The translations under genes were made by a program, and so were the position numbers. This document shows, one piece after another, positions 43,021 through 52,114 of a stretch of 64,000 nucleotides of DNA. The notes beneath the pieces are model-generated. The model worked only from the letters and a program-made list of their open reading frames with translations. It made no database searches and was not told the origin of the DNA. Position 1 is the first letter of the stretch; every line of letters begins with the position of its first letter. Origin of the DNA: Candidatus Blautia excrementipullorum (lineage in GTDB: Bacteria; Bacillota; Clostridia; Lachnospirales; Lachnospiraceae); assembly GCA_019118645.1 (NCBI GenBank), contig DWYN01000058.1, forward strand, positions 1 through 64,000, in the 5' to 3' direction.

Positions 43021-43060
43021 AAAATACCCCCGGCGGAAGCCCTCCTGCCGGGGGTATTTC
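43021..43060. terminator. Terminator of deoD, also facing the MerR-type promoter
   Basis: 13-base-pair GC-rich stem AAATACCCCCGGC / GCCGGGGGTATTT with a 12-base loop. Minus-strand T-run follows, so it ends deoD; on the plus strand it would also stop a transcript from 42905. Confidence 0.85.
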
Positions 43061-43106
43061 TTAATGTTTTCAGATAGCCGCAAAATCAAACCACGGCTCC
43101 TGCCTC

Positions 43107-43811
43107 TTAAATTCCAAGGGCAATCTCCATCATCTTATTGAAGGAGGTCTGGCGGGCCTCTGCAGAAATCGCTTCCTCGCGGTACATATGATCAGAAATC
43201 GTAAGAATTCCAAGCGCCTGCTTTCCTGCTCTGGCTGCGTTCATATAAAGAGCCGCGCACTCCATCTCCGCGCAGAGAACGCCCATCTTTCTCCATGCGT
43301 CCTGCTTTGTGGGATCATCACTGTAGAACACGTCGGAAGATACCACATTTCCTACGCGGACAGGCGTCCCCTGTTCTTTTGCCACTTCCACAGCTCTTTC
43401 AAGAAGACTGTAGCTTGCTGTGGGAGCAAAAGTTCCCGGCAGGCAGTAATTGCTTGCATAATTTGAATCTGTGCAGGCTCCGATGGCAATAACGATATCC
43501 ATTACATTAATGTCATCCTGAAGAGCCCCGGCGGAACCGATGCGGATAATCTTATCTACATCGTAAAAATTAAACAGCTCATAGCTGTAGATGCCCATGG
43601 AAGGCATTCCCATTCCGCTTCCCATAACGGAAACTTCCTGGCCTTTGTAGGTACCGGTAAATCCGAACATATTGCGGACGGTATTAAAGCATACCGGATT
43701 TTCCAGGTAGGTCTCCGCAATATATTTCGCGCGGAGCGGATCTCCCGGAAGAAGCACTTTCTTTGCGATATCTCCTTTTTTCGCGGTGTTGTGTGGTGTT
43801 GGAATACTCAT
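43107..43811 (-). CDS. deoD: Purine-nucleoside phosphorylase (DeoD type)
   Basis: 234-residue hexameric phosphorylase converting purine (deoxy)nucleosides to base and (deoxy)ribose-1-phosphate. LLPGDPLRAKYIAETYLENP (about 21-40) is the phosphate-binding signature, GSGMGMPSMGIYSYEL follows, and EMECAALYM plus TISDHM near the C-terminus form the base/ribose site. It follows deoB by 43 bases, so the ribose-1-phosphate made here passes to phosphopentomutase. Confidence 0.96.
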   Translation of the reverse strand: MSIPTPHNTAKKGDIAKKVLLPGDPLRAKYIAETYLENPVCFNTVRNMFGFTGTYKGQEVSVMGSGMGMPSMGIYSYELFNFYDVDKIIRIGSAGALQDDINVMDIVIAIGACTDSNYASNYCLPGTFAPTASYSLLERAVEVAKEQGTPVRVGNVVSSDVFYSDDPTKQDAWRKMGVLCAEMECAALYMNAARAGKQALGILTISDHMYREEAISAEARQTSFNKMMEIALGI

Positions 43812-43854
43812 AATGTTTACCTCCGTTTCTTTATTTTTCCTCTGTGTATTAAAC

Positions 43855-45030
43855 TTACTGTTTCAGAACCTCCGGCAGGAAGCTTGTTCCCTCCGTTCCC
43901 TCTGTGTCGAAGATGTCCAGCACAGTAGCGGCGATATCCGCAAAGGTTGGCCGCGTTCCGAGATCAACTCCAGCTTTGACAGGCTCTCCGTACATCAGCA
44001 TGGGCACATATTCTCTGGAATGATCTGTGCTGCAGGTAAATCCGGGATCGCATCCGTGATCCGCAGTAATGATCAGGATATCATCCTTTCTCATTTTTTT
44101 CATAAATTCTCCCAGCTGGCGGTCAAATTCCGTTGCCGCGTTGGCGTAGCCGTCCACATTATTTCTGTGTCCGTAGACCATATCGAAATCCACCAGATTT
44201 ACAAAACAGAGCCCTGTAAAGTCCTGATCCATAATCTGAATCGTCTTGTTCATTCCATCTGTATTGTTTTCGATAGGAGTTGTCTGCTTTACATTTTTTC
44301 CGGCAAAGATATCATAAATTTTTCCTACGCCGATGGTGTCGAACCCCTTTTCTGCCAGCACGTCCAGCATTGTTGTCTTGGGCGGCTCCAGAGAAAAATC
44401 GTGGCGGTGGGGCGTTCTCTGATAATCCGGATATTTCCCCACAAACGGCCGGGCGATCACCCGTCCTACTGCATGTTTTCCGGTAAGAATTTCTCTTGCC
44501 TGGCGGCAGTACCGATACAGATCCTCCAGAGGAACCACTTCTTCGTGGGCCGCAATCTGGAATACGCTGTCTGCAGAAGTATAGACGATCAGATCCCCTG
44601 TTTTCTCATGCTCCTGGCCGTAGTCCTTAATTACTTCTGTACCGGAATAAGGCTTGTTGCAGAGTATGCCTCTTCCGGTGGCCTTCCTGAAGGGTTCCAG
44701 CACTTCCTCCGGAAATCCCTCCGGATAGGTGGGCATGGGATTGGGGGAAATCACTCCCGCGATCTCCCAGTGTCCGATGGTTGTATCCTTCCCCATGGAA
44801 GCTTCTCTGAGTCTTGCGAAGGAGCCTGCAGGGTTCTCCACCCCTTCCGCGCAGTCCACTCCTTCAATATTAAAAAGTCCGATCTTCTTCATATTTGGAG
44901 TATCATACTTTTCTGATTTTACGATTGACGCCAGTGTGTTGGCGCCCACATCTCCAAACTTGTCCGCATCCGGCTCATAACCGATTCCGTAGCTGTCAAG
45001 AACTATGATAAATACTCTTTTTGCTTTCAA
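43855..45030 (-). CDS. deoB: Phosphopentomutase
   Basis: 391-residue alkaline-phosphatase-fold mutase converting (deoxy)ribose-1-phosphate to the 5-phosphate. IIVLDSYGIGYEPDAD (8-23) holds metal ligands, GKDTTIGHWE the phosphorylated Thr, and ITADHGCDPG and TDHSREYVPM further metal ligands. Initiation is at TTG 45030, eight bases after GGAGG; no in-frame ATG exists near the conserved start. It sits between an amidohydrolase and deoD. Confidence 0.96.
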   Translation of the reverse strand: MKAKRVFIIVLDSYGIGYEPDADKFGDVGANTLASIVKSEKYDTPNMKKIGLFNIEGVDCAEGVENPAGSFARLREASMGKDTTIGHWEIAGVISPNPMPTYPEGFPEEVLEPFRKATGRGILCNKPYSGTEVIKDYGQEHEKTGDLIVYTSADSVFQIAAHEEVVPLEDLYRYCRQAREILTGKHAVGRVIARPFVGKYPDYQRTPHRHDFSLEPPKTTMLDVLAEKGFDTIGVGKIYDIFAGKNVKQTTPIENNTDGMNKTIQIMDQDFTGLCFVNLVDFDMVYGHRNNVDGYANAATEFDRQLGEFMKKMRKDDILIITADHGCDPGFTCSTDHSREYVPMLMYGEPVKAGVDLGTRPTFADIAATVLDIFDTEGTEGTSFLPEVLKQ

Positions 45031-45061
45031 AATTTTTCCTCCATTTTTCTTTTTCCCGGCC

Positions 45062-46366
45062 TCAATAGGTGACTTCAGCCTTTCCTTTTCCTCTTGCCAG
45101 AAGCGCTTTCTGCAGGCGAATCGCCTCTTTCATAAGCCCGGCAGCATCCATCTTCAGCCTTCCGTCATACTTCAGGAATTCTCCGGCTACCATGGTATAT
45201 TTTACATTCTGGCTGCCGCTGCTGTAAAGGATTGCGGAAACAGGATTATAAAAGGGGAAGGTGTCCAGTTGATGAAGATCCCAGATTACCAGGTCCGCCG
45301 GCGCTCCCTCTTTCATTTTCCCGCTTCCGAAGGGAAAGGCCTGGTGGCTGTTCATCAGATGCCGCCATATTTCCGATGCTGTATAAGCCGCGGAATTCCG
45401 GTCCTGATATTTTCCCAGAAGGGCGAACAGACGCGCCTGTTCCACCGGATTCAGCGTATTGGAGCTGGCGGCTCCGTCTGTTCCGAAGCCATAATTCAGC
45501 TGCTTGTAATAGTCAAAAAATCCCCCTTTTCCGGAAGCAAGCTTCATATAGGTCTTCGGGCAAAAAGCAAACCAGGTATCCTCCCGAAGGTATTTCAGAT
45601 CATCCTCCTCAATCCACAGTCCGTGTCCGATCAGGACTTTGCAGTCAAATCCTCCCGCCTCATAGAGAATGCCAAAGGGAGTCAGGCCGGTCTCGGCTCT
45701 CGCCTTTTCCACCTGCACATCCTCCTCCGACACATGGAGATGAATAGGCAGATCCAGTTCTTTTGCTGCGTCCACAATCTGTCCCAGGGTTGGAGCCGGA
45801 CAGGTATAATTTGCATGAGGCCCCATGTGAAAGGAAATTTTGTCTGAATCATTTCTGTGATTCACAATAAACTCCTTCACCTGTTCCAGACGCTCCGGAA
45901 ACTCCGGAGTGGCGCCGAACAATGTGGGCGCCAGGTCGCCCCGGATTCCAGTCTCTTTGACTGCCTTCAGCACTTGTTCCTCGCCGAAGTAATGATCTGC
46001 AAATACAGTAACGCCATTGTTCAGCATTTCCGCAATTCCAAGCAGAGTCCCCACATAGACATCATCGTCTGTCATTTTGCTCTCATAGGGCCAGATCATC
46101 TCGTTAAACCAGGCGTCCGCCGTTACATCCTCTGCAATTCCCTTAAAAATATTCATTGCTGTGTGGGTATGCAGGTTCGCAAGTCCCGGGCTTACATAAA
46201 ATCTGCTGCAGTCCAGGATTTCCTGTGCTTCAATGGAGGCGTCATCTTCGTTTTGATGGACAATTTTTAATATTTTTCCATCCCGCACATATAAATTCTG
46301 ATTCTGTATGCACTCCGCTTTTTCATTCAGAAGGGATGCATTTTTTAACAAAATTGTTTTTCCCAT
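45062..46366 (-). CDS. TRZ/ATZ-family amidohydrolase (deaminase-like)
   Basis: 434-residue metal-dependent hydrolase. Zinc ligands are visible at LHTH (about 65-68), HLHVSEE, LIGHGLW and FGTDGAASSN, the pattern of S-adenosylhomocysteine/methylthioadenosine and guanine/cytosine deaminases. Context upstream of deoB-deoD suggests nucleoside or base deamination. It is about one-third identical by eye to the second amidohydrolase at 57321, including shared IWPYES. Divergent from a PfkB gene. Confidence 0.88.
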   Translation of the reverse strand: MGKTILLKNASLLNEKAECIQNQNLYVRDGKILKIVHQNEDDASIEAQEILDCSRFYVSPGLANLHTHTAMNIFKGIAEDVTADAWFNEMIWPYESKMTDDDVYVGTLLGIAEMLNNGVTVFADHYFGEEQVLKAVKETGIRGDLAPTLFGATPEFPERLEQVKEFIVNHRNDSDKISFHMGPHANYTCPAPTLGQIVDAAKELDLPIHLHVSEEDVQVEKARAETGLTPFGILYEAGGFDCKVLIGHGLWIEEDDLKYLREDTWFAFCPKTYMKLASGKGGFFDYYKQLNYGFGTDGAASSNTLNPVEQARLFALLGKYQDRNSAAYTASEIWRHLMNSHQAFPFGSGKMKEGAPADLVIWDLHQLDTFPFYNPVSAILYSSGSQNVKYTMVAGEFLKYDGRLKMDAAGLMKEAIRLQKALLARGKGKAEVTY

Positions 46367-46506
46367 AAATTCTCCTTTCCGTATTGCCAGTAAAATAAAA
46401 CTGTGGTAGCATAAGCTCCGTAGTCTTTTTGCATTTCACAGAGGCATCCGCCTCATCTCATACAGCAGGAGTTTAACGGCGCCTGCAAATAACCAAAGGA
46501 GCTGTC

Positions 46507-47409
46507 ATGAAAAAAATATTAGTAATCGGATCTACTGTAGTAGATATCATTGTGGAACTTATGGAACGTCTTCCCAGAACCGGAGAGGATGTCCATGTAC
46601 GCCGTCAGCAGATGTCTCTCGGCGGCTGTGCTTATAATGTATCAGATTCTGTCCGCCATTTCCAGGTTCCCTACATTCTTTTTTCTCCCGTAGGCACAGG
46701 AATCTATGGATACTATGTGCGGGAAGAACTGAAAAAGCGCGGCATTTCCTCTCCCATTCCGTCTCCGAATCTGGATAATGGCTGCTGCTACTGTTTTGTG
46801 GAGAGCAGCGGAGAAAGAACCTTTGTCTCCTATCACGGCGCCGAATATCTGTTTCGCCGGGAATGGTTCGACCTTATAGATACAGAAGAAATCGATTCTG
46901 TATATATCTGCGGTCTGGAAATTGAGGAGACAACCGGCAGTGTGATCGTTGAATTTCTGGAAAAAAATCCCCAGTTAAAAATCTTTTTTGCCCCCGGTCC
47001 AAGACTGACGGTTATTGATCCGGAGCTGGTTCAGCGTATTTACAGGCTGTCCCCTATTCTGCATCTGAATGAGAATGAGGCGCTGGAAGTCACTGGTGCA
47101 TCCTCACTTTCTGAGGCAGCCCTCTGTCTTTATGAAAAAACGCAGAATGCCGTAATCATCACCCTCGGCGAAAGGGGATGCTATTATTACGACGGGAGCA
47201 AAGAGGAAATCATTCCTGCTGTAAAAAGCCGCCAGATTGATACCATAGGCGCCGGAGATTCCCATATCGGTTCCGTTATCGCCTGTCTGAAACTTGGCCA
47301 GCCGCTTCCGGCAGCTATTGCAAACGCAAATAAGGTGGCCGCCGCGGTTGTGGAAAATTCCTCCGCCATTCTTCCTGATGAAGAATTCGCCAAACTGCGT
47401 TTCGTCTGA
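46507..47409 (+). CDS. PfkB-family kinase (pseudouridine/nucleoside kinase-like)
   Basis: 300-residue ribokinase-fold kinase, the only plus-strand gene inside the nucleoside island. SLGGCAYNVSDSVRHF (about 38-53) and DTIGAGDSHIGSVIACLKLG (near 247-266) are the two PfkB signatures. Its position between the amidohydrolase-deo operon and the nucleoside transporter suggests a nucleoside or ribose substrate, and pseudouridine kinase is one possibility. CAAAGGAG lies 8 bases upstream of ATG. Confidence 0.88.
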   Translation: MKKILVIGSTVVDIIVELMERLPRTGEDVHVRRQQMSLGGCAYNVSDSVRHFQVPYILFSPVGTGIYGYYVREELKKRGISSPIPSPNLDNGCCYCFVESSGERTFVSYHGAEYLFRREWFDLIDTEEIDSVYICGLEIEETTGSVIVEFLEKNPQLKIFFAPGPRLTVIDPELVQRIYRLSPILHLNENEALEVTGASSLSEAALCLYEKTQNAVIITLGERGCYYYDGSKEEIIPAVKSRQIDTIGAGDSHIGSVIACLKLGQPLPAAIANANKVAAAVVENSSAILPDEEFAKLRFV

Positions 47410-47427
47410 AATTCTATTTGAGTAGAG

Positions 47428-47458
47428 AACAGCTTCGATTTTCACGAAGCTGTTTTTT
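47428..47458. terminator. Terminator of the PfkB gene
   Basis: 10-base-pair stem AACAGCTTCG / CGAAGCTGTT with a 7-base loop and TTTTTT, just after the PfkB stop and before the convergent nucleoside hydrolase end. Confidence 0.9.
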
Positions 47459-47495
47459 CTGCCCGGGAAATTTCCGCTCTGTCCGTCCCGGTTTT

Positions 47496-48452
47496 CTATT
47501 TTCTTTTTGCGTCCAGCATACGGACTGCCTCCAGGAGATATTCCTGGAATTTTGATCCGTCCGCATCCATCAGAACAGTCACGGTAAGTCCCTCCTCAGG
47601 AACCGTCCCGCGCATATCGCAGAGCGTATTGCCCCTCATGGGGCCGTCCGAACAGTCCACGGATACTGGCATTTTTACCCCATTGTATATTTCCGGATGC
47701 ATCAGATACATAAAGGTAACCGCATCGTGGATGCAGGCGGCATCTTTTTCCTTATATGCCGGGCTTTTCAGATAAAACTGAACCATTCCTCCAACAGCAG
47801 CGGCAATTTTTCCGCCATGCTCCACAAGATCCGCGGCGTTTTCTCTGTTCACGCCGCACAGATGCGTGGCGTCCAGCCCGCACATCACAATCGGAAGGCC
47901 GCTTCTGAATACAATCGCCGCAGCCTCCGGATCCTCATAAATATTGAATTCACTGGCCGCAGTTACGTTTCCTCCAACTGCCGCTCCTCCCATCAGGACA
48001 ATCTCCTCTACCTGATCCTTTATCTCCGGAAAAAGGTCAAACATCAGCGCTATATTGGTAAGGGGTCCGGTGGGAACCAGAGTAATTTTCTCTCCCTCCG
48101 GAAGTTCATCAAAAATTTTTTTCATAAACAGAACCGCATGTTCCGGCACTGTTTTTCTGTCCGTCTCCGGAATCTCGATATCTCCGATTCCGTTTTTCCC
48201 GTGAATATCTGAAGCAGTCACCGGAGGACGCATGATGGGGGTGCCGGCTCCCTTTGCCACTGGTATATCCAGGCCATAAAAATCCACCAGCCGGAGAGCG
48301 TTCTCCGTTACTTTTTCAATGGTCTGGTTGCCGGCAACCGTAGTAATGCCCACAATATCAAAAGCCTCCGGATGCGCGGCCGCCAGACAGAGAGCCACCG
48401 CGTCGTCAATTCCCGGATCACAGTCCATTATAATTTTTCTTTTACTTGCCAC
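47496..48452 (-). CDS. Nucleoside hydrolase (IunH/RihA type)
   Basis: 318-residue calcium-dependent ribonucleoside N-ribohydrolase. The DCDPGIDDAVAL motif (9-20) is the family's metal/ribose site, and VPTGPLTNIAL, ASEFNIYEDPEAA and the late HDAVT are typical. It starts with GTG at 48452, overlapping the upstream permease gene by 11 bases. It is the last gene of the transporter operon, so imported nucleosides would be split to base and ribose. Base preference is not determinable. Confidence 0.95.
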   Translation of the reverse strand: MASKRKIIMDCDPGIDDAVALCLAAAHPEAFDIVGITTVAGNQTIEKVTENALRLVDFYGLDIPVAKGAGTPIMRPPVTASDIHGKNGIGDIEIPETDRKTVPEHAVLFMKKIFDELPEGEKITLVPTGPLTNIALMFDLFPEIKDQVEEIVLMGGAAVGGNVTAASEFNIYEDPEAAAIVFRSGLPIVMCGLDATHLCGVNRENAADLVEHGGKIAAAVGGMVQFYLKSPAYKEKDAACIHDAVTFMYLMHPEIYNGVKMPVSVDCSDGPMRGNTLCDMRGTVPEEGLTVTVLMDADGSKFQEYLLEAVRMLDAKRK

Positions 48453-49362
48453 TCAACCGCTCCTTCTTTCTCTTCTGGCTGTAATAGTAAATGCCAAGAC
48501 CCACCAGAGTTGTCAGATATGGTACCATCAGAATAATTTCGTACGGCATAACAGATGTCAGCTGCATGATGTTCGCAAGCGCCTGGGCCGCTCCGAAAAG
48601 AAGGGATACTAAAAAGCCGCCTACCGGTGTATTTCCGCCCATGCTGGAAGCAGCAAGCGCAATATAGCCTCGGCCTCCTGCCATATCTTTTGTAAACATA
48701 TTCATGTATCCGCCGGACAGGAAGAACCCTCCCATCGCCGCCAGGGCGCCGCTTATTATCAGCGCGATATACTGTACTTTTCTGGAACTGATTCCTACGG
48801 ATTCCGCTGCGTTTTTATTTTCTCCGACCGCCCGGATAGACAGACCCATTGGCGTCTTATACAGAAACAGATGCATTACGATCACCGCCAGCAGGGCCAG
48901 CCAGGTCAGGGCATTCTGTCCGGAAAGAACTTCTCCGATAAACGGAATCTTATCAATCAGAGGGATTGTTACTGTCGGCGTGGCAAAACTTCTGATAGAG
49001 GACGATACTCCTCGGTCTCCGGAAAAATACAGCATAATAAGTACCGTTCCTCCTGTGGCCGCCAGGTTTATGGCAATCGCCGCCAGAATTTCGTCTGTTT
49101 TCAGGTTCAGAATAAAAAATGCAAGCACAAGGCCGATGAGACCTCCGATAACCACAGTGATAATCAGGCCCAGCCACGCACTTTGTGTCAGAGAGGAAAA
49201 GATTACTCCAAACAGTGCGGAAAAAAGCAGAATTCCCTCAAGGGCCATATTTGTAATGCCTGATTTCGCCGCAATTCCGGCTGCCAGAGTTGCGAACAGG
49301 ATCGGTGTCGCAGATCTTAAAATTGCGCTGAAAAAATCAGGGGATAAAATCGCGCTCCACAT
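48442..49362 (-). CDS. Nucleoside ABC transporter permease (NupC-like)
   Basis: 306-residue BPD_transp_2 permease with about 8-9 membrane helices, including GITNMALEGILLFSALFGV and GYIALAASSMGGNTPVGGF. It pairs with the larger permease upstream (3-base spacing) as in guanosine/purine nucleoside BMP-NupABC systems. Confidence 0.92.
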   Translation of the reverse strand: MWSAILSPDFFSAILRSATPILFATLAAGIAAKSGITNMALEGILLFSALFGVIFSSLTQSAWLGLIITVVIGGLIGLVLAFFILNLKTDEILAAIAINLAATGGTVLIMLYFSGDRGVSSSIRSFATPTVTIPLIDKIPFIGEVLSGQNALTWLALLAVIVMHLFLYKTPMGLSIRAVGENKNAAESVGISSRKVQYIALIISGALAAMGGFFLSGGYMNMFTKDMAGGRGYIALAASSMGGNTPVGGFLVSLLFGAAQALANIMQLTSVMPYEIILMVPYLTTLVGLGIYYYSQKRKKERLSGK

Positions 49363-49364
49363 AC

Positions 49365-50429
49365 TTATGCCACCTCCTCCTCTTTAAGTGCGGCTTTCGC
49401 CTCTTTTGCAATCATCTTATGCTTATATCTGCTCAGGAACTGCTCCGCGACAACCAGCATAATGATAATGCCCTGTGTAATCTGAACAATTTCCAGAGTA
49501 ACATCTGTCCTTCTGGACATGATGGAAGCTCCTGTCCTCAGATAAGCCAGGAAGAAAGCTGCAAAAGGTGTATACAGCGGATTATTCTTAGCCAGGGTAC
49601 AGATAACGATGGCGTCCCAGCCATATCCCAGCAGCGCTGTCCAGGTAAAGCGCTGATAAATGGGGCTCAGCATTTCCACACCGCCGCCGAGACCTGCTAT
49701 GAAACCGCCGACAAGCTGTGAAACCAGAATAACTTTCACAATATTAATGCCTGAATACTTCGCAAACTCTCCGTTTTCACCTGTAAGACGCAGTTCATAG
49801 CCGATTTTTGTTCTGTACAGGAAAATATAGCCCAGAACTGCAACCAGGATGGCAATGACAAATCCAAGATGCACGCGGGTGCCGTCGATTAAGACCGGAA
49901 GCTTTGACGCATCGGAAAGAACATAGGAAGCCGCGCTGGCTTTCGGGTCTCCGATAACATTGTTCAGCATATAGTTTCCGAAGTACAGAGCAAGATAGTT
50001 AATCATCAGCGAGGAAACCAGTTCCGGAGCTGATGTGGTTATTTTCATGATCGCAGGAATTGCTGTAAAAATCGCGCCCACAATACCCGCACAGACCATA
50101 GCGCAGATCGGCGACATGAATCTTGTCGTCATATTAATCGCTACGCAGGTGGCGATCAGGCCGCCCACATGGAACGCTCCCTCACTTGCCAGGTTAATCT
50201 GGTTCGCGGAAAACATAATACATACGCCGGTTCCTGTAAAAATAAGGGGAACCATGGACTCCAGTACATTGCCGAAATTACGTTTACTGGACAATGGGCC
50301 TGTCAGAAGCTGCTTGATAGCCTCCACAGGCTGTTCGCTTACAAAAAAGATAATAACAAATGAGATTGCAAGTGCGACCAGTACGGCAAACACCGTCCGA
50401 ATAACTTCAAATTTTTTTGCACTACTCAT
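49365..50429 (-). CDS. Nucleoside ABC transporter permease (NupB-like)
   Basis: 354-residue permease with about 9-10 helices; QINLASEGAFHVGGL and GYGWDAIVICTLA-type segments match the second permease of BMP-type systems. It overlaps the ATPase gene by 8 bases. The C-terminal tail is short, charged and Ala/Glu-rich. Confidence 0.92.
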   Translation of the reverse strand: MSSAKKFEVIRTVFAVLVALAISFVIIFFVSEQPVEAIKQLLTGPLSSKRNFGNVLESMVPLIFTGTGVCIMFSANQINLASEGAFHVGGLIATCVAINMTTRFMSPICAMVCAGIVGAIFTAIPAIMKITTSAPELVSSLMINYLALYFGNYMLNNVIGDPKASAASYVLSDASKLPVLIDGTRVHLGFVIAILVAVLGYIFLYRTKIGYELRLTGENGEFAKYSGINIVKVILVSQLVGGFIAGLGGGVEMLSPIYQRFTWTALLGYGWDAIVICTLAKNNPLYTPFAAFFLAYLRTGASIMSRRTDVTLEIVQITQGIIIMLVVAEQFLSRYKHKMIAKEAKAALKEEEVA

Positions 50430-51975
50430 ACATTACGCCCTCCAATACATCGTCCTGCTTGATGCCCAGCATATGCTGGCCAAGCTCGTCCTCCGTTACC
50501 TTCTCCACATCGGTAAAGAATCCGGCAAATTTTCCTTTATACATAACTGCCAGACGGTCACTGAGGGAGAAAATCTCCGTTAAGTCGGCTGAAATCAGCA
50601 GCACCGCGCATCCGGCATCGCGGAATTCCAGAAGTCTCTTTCGGATAAAGGCAGCCGCGCCTACGTCGATTCCCCGGGTAGGCTGGTTCGCGATAATCAG
50701 ATCCGGTCCGGTGGAAAACTCTCTGGCCACGATTACCTTCTGAATATTTCCTCCGGAAAGCATTCCCACGTTCTGCTTTCTGTTTTTGCACTTTATCATA
50801 TATTCCTTAATCAGTTCATCGCTTCTGTTTTCTATGGCTTTCCGCTTCATGAAAAAACGTCCGGAATATTTGGAATCACGATACTGGTTGGAGAACAGAT
50901 TTTCCTGTATGCTTAAAGTGCCTGCACATCCGGAGGACATGCGGTCCTCAGGAATGTTTGCGAGCTTCATATCGCGGATATCCGCTATAGAAGAATTCGC
51001 AATATCCTGGCCTTTAATCTGAATCTCGCCTTTATAGCGCTTATTCAGTCCTGTCAGCGTGTCCACAAGTTCCGTCTGACCATTTCCCTCTACACCTGCA
51101 ATACCGAGGATTTCTCCGCCCTTCAGGTCAAAGGAAAGATTGTCCACCTTCAGGACGCCCTGAGAGTTATGTACCGTCAGATTTCTCACTTTCAGGAAAA
51201 CATTGTCTGTAAGCTTCTGTTCTTTTTTATCAAACGTCAGAGAAATCTCTCTGCCCACCATCAGCCTCGACATTTCCTGGGTGGAAATATCCGCCACCTC
51301 ATAGGTTCCCATGCTTCGTCCGTTTCTCATAATCGTAGCCCGGTTGCAGATCTGCTTGATCTCATCCAGCTTATGAGAAATAAAAATAATCGTATGGCCC
51401 TTTTCACGAAGCTTTATCAGCTGGGCAAAAAGCTCTTCCGTTTCCTGGGGAGTCAGAACAGCCGTAGGCTCATCAAGAATCAGAATTTCCGCTCCTCTGT
51501 AAAGAGCTTTCAGAATCTCTACTTTCTGCTTGATTCCGACTGGAATCTCCTCCACCTTCTGGCGGACGTCAATATCGAAATTATATTCTTTTGCAATATT
51601 TTCCGCCGCCTCCAGAGCTTTGTCCATGTCAATAAACAGGCCTTTTTTCGGAGCAACTCCCAGAATAATATTTTCCGCCACCGTCAAAGACGGTACCAGC
51701 ATAAAATGCTGATGCACCATACCGATCCCCTTGCTGATGGCATCCTGCGGCGATTTGATCACTGTCTTTTTTCCATTAAGCAGTATCTCTCCCTGATCTG
51801 GGGATTCAATTCCAAAAAGCACTTTCATCAATGTACTTTTTCCTGCTCCGTTTTCTCCCAGCAGAGCATGAATCTCACCTTTTCGGAGCTCTAAGGATAC
51901 ATCTTCGTTTGCCACCACACCATTTCCATAAATTTTCATGATGTGATTCATCTGTAATACAATCTGATTATCCAA
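50422..51975 (-). CDS. Nucleoside ABC transporter ATP-binding protein (NupA-like), tandem NBD
   Basis: 517 residues with two ATPase domains. The first (about 5-235) has Walker A LLGENGAGKSTL, Walker B EILILDEPTAVLT and a normal signature region; the second (about 260-505) has EGNGQTEL in place of Walker A and signature MLSGGNIQKVI, the usual asymmetric sugar/nucleoside importer design. It starts at TTG 51975 with GAGGTG seven bases upstream. A terminator separates it from the binding-protein gene. Confidence 0.93.
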   Translation of the reverse strand: MDNQIVLQMNHIMKIYGNGVVANEDVSLELRKGEIHALLGENGAGKSTLMKVLFGIESPDQGEILLNGKKTVIKSPQDAISKGIGMVHQHFMLVPSLTVAENIILGVAPKKGLFIDMDKALEAAENIAKEYNFDIDVRQKVEEIPVGIKQKVEILKALYRGAEILILDEPTAVLTPQETEELFAQLIKLREKGHTIIFISHKLDEIKQICNRATIMRNGRSMGTYEVADISTQEMSRLMVGREISLTFDKKEQKLTDNVFLKVRNLTVHNSQGVLKVDNLSFDLKGGEILGIAGVEGNGQTELVDTLTGLNKRYKGEIQIKGQDIANSSIADIRDMKLANIPEDRMSSGCAGTLSIQENLFSNQYRDSKYSGRFFMKRKAIENRSDELIKEYMIKCKNRKQNVGMLSGGNIQKVIVAREFSTGPDLIIANQPTRGIDVGAAAFIRKRLLEFRDAGCAVLLISADLTEIFSLSDRLAVMYKGKFAGFFTDVEKVTEDELGQHMLGIKQDDVLEGVMYE

Positions 51976-52051
51976 ATCTGCTCACCTCTTCTTTTCTGAT
52001 TTTGAGAATAAATTTTTAATAAAATTTTATTCTTTGTTTATATAATTCATA

Positions 52052-52087
52052 AAAAAATTCCAGCCCCGGCCAAATACCCGGGGCTGG
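52052..52087 (-). terminator. Intra-operon attenuating terminator
   Basis: 10-base-pair GC stem CCAGCCCCGG / CCGGGGCTGG with an 8-base loop and AATTTTTTTA, between the binding-protein and ATPase genes. It should make the binding protein more abundant than the membrane parts. Confidence 0.9.
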
Positions 52088-52114
52088 ATTACAGGGCCCA
52101 GGCCCGCATCAAGC

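Noticed and set aside
42959..43141. 60-codon plus-strand frame after the MerR-type promoter
   Set aside because: No ribosome binding site, no family resemblance and it runs through the deoD terminator into the deoD gene; kept only as part of the orphan-promoter observation.
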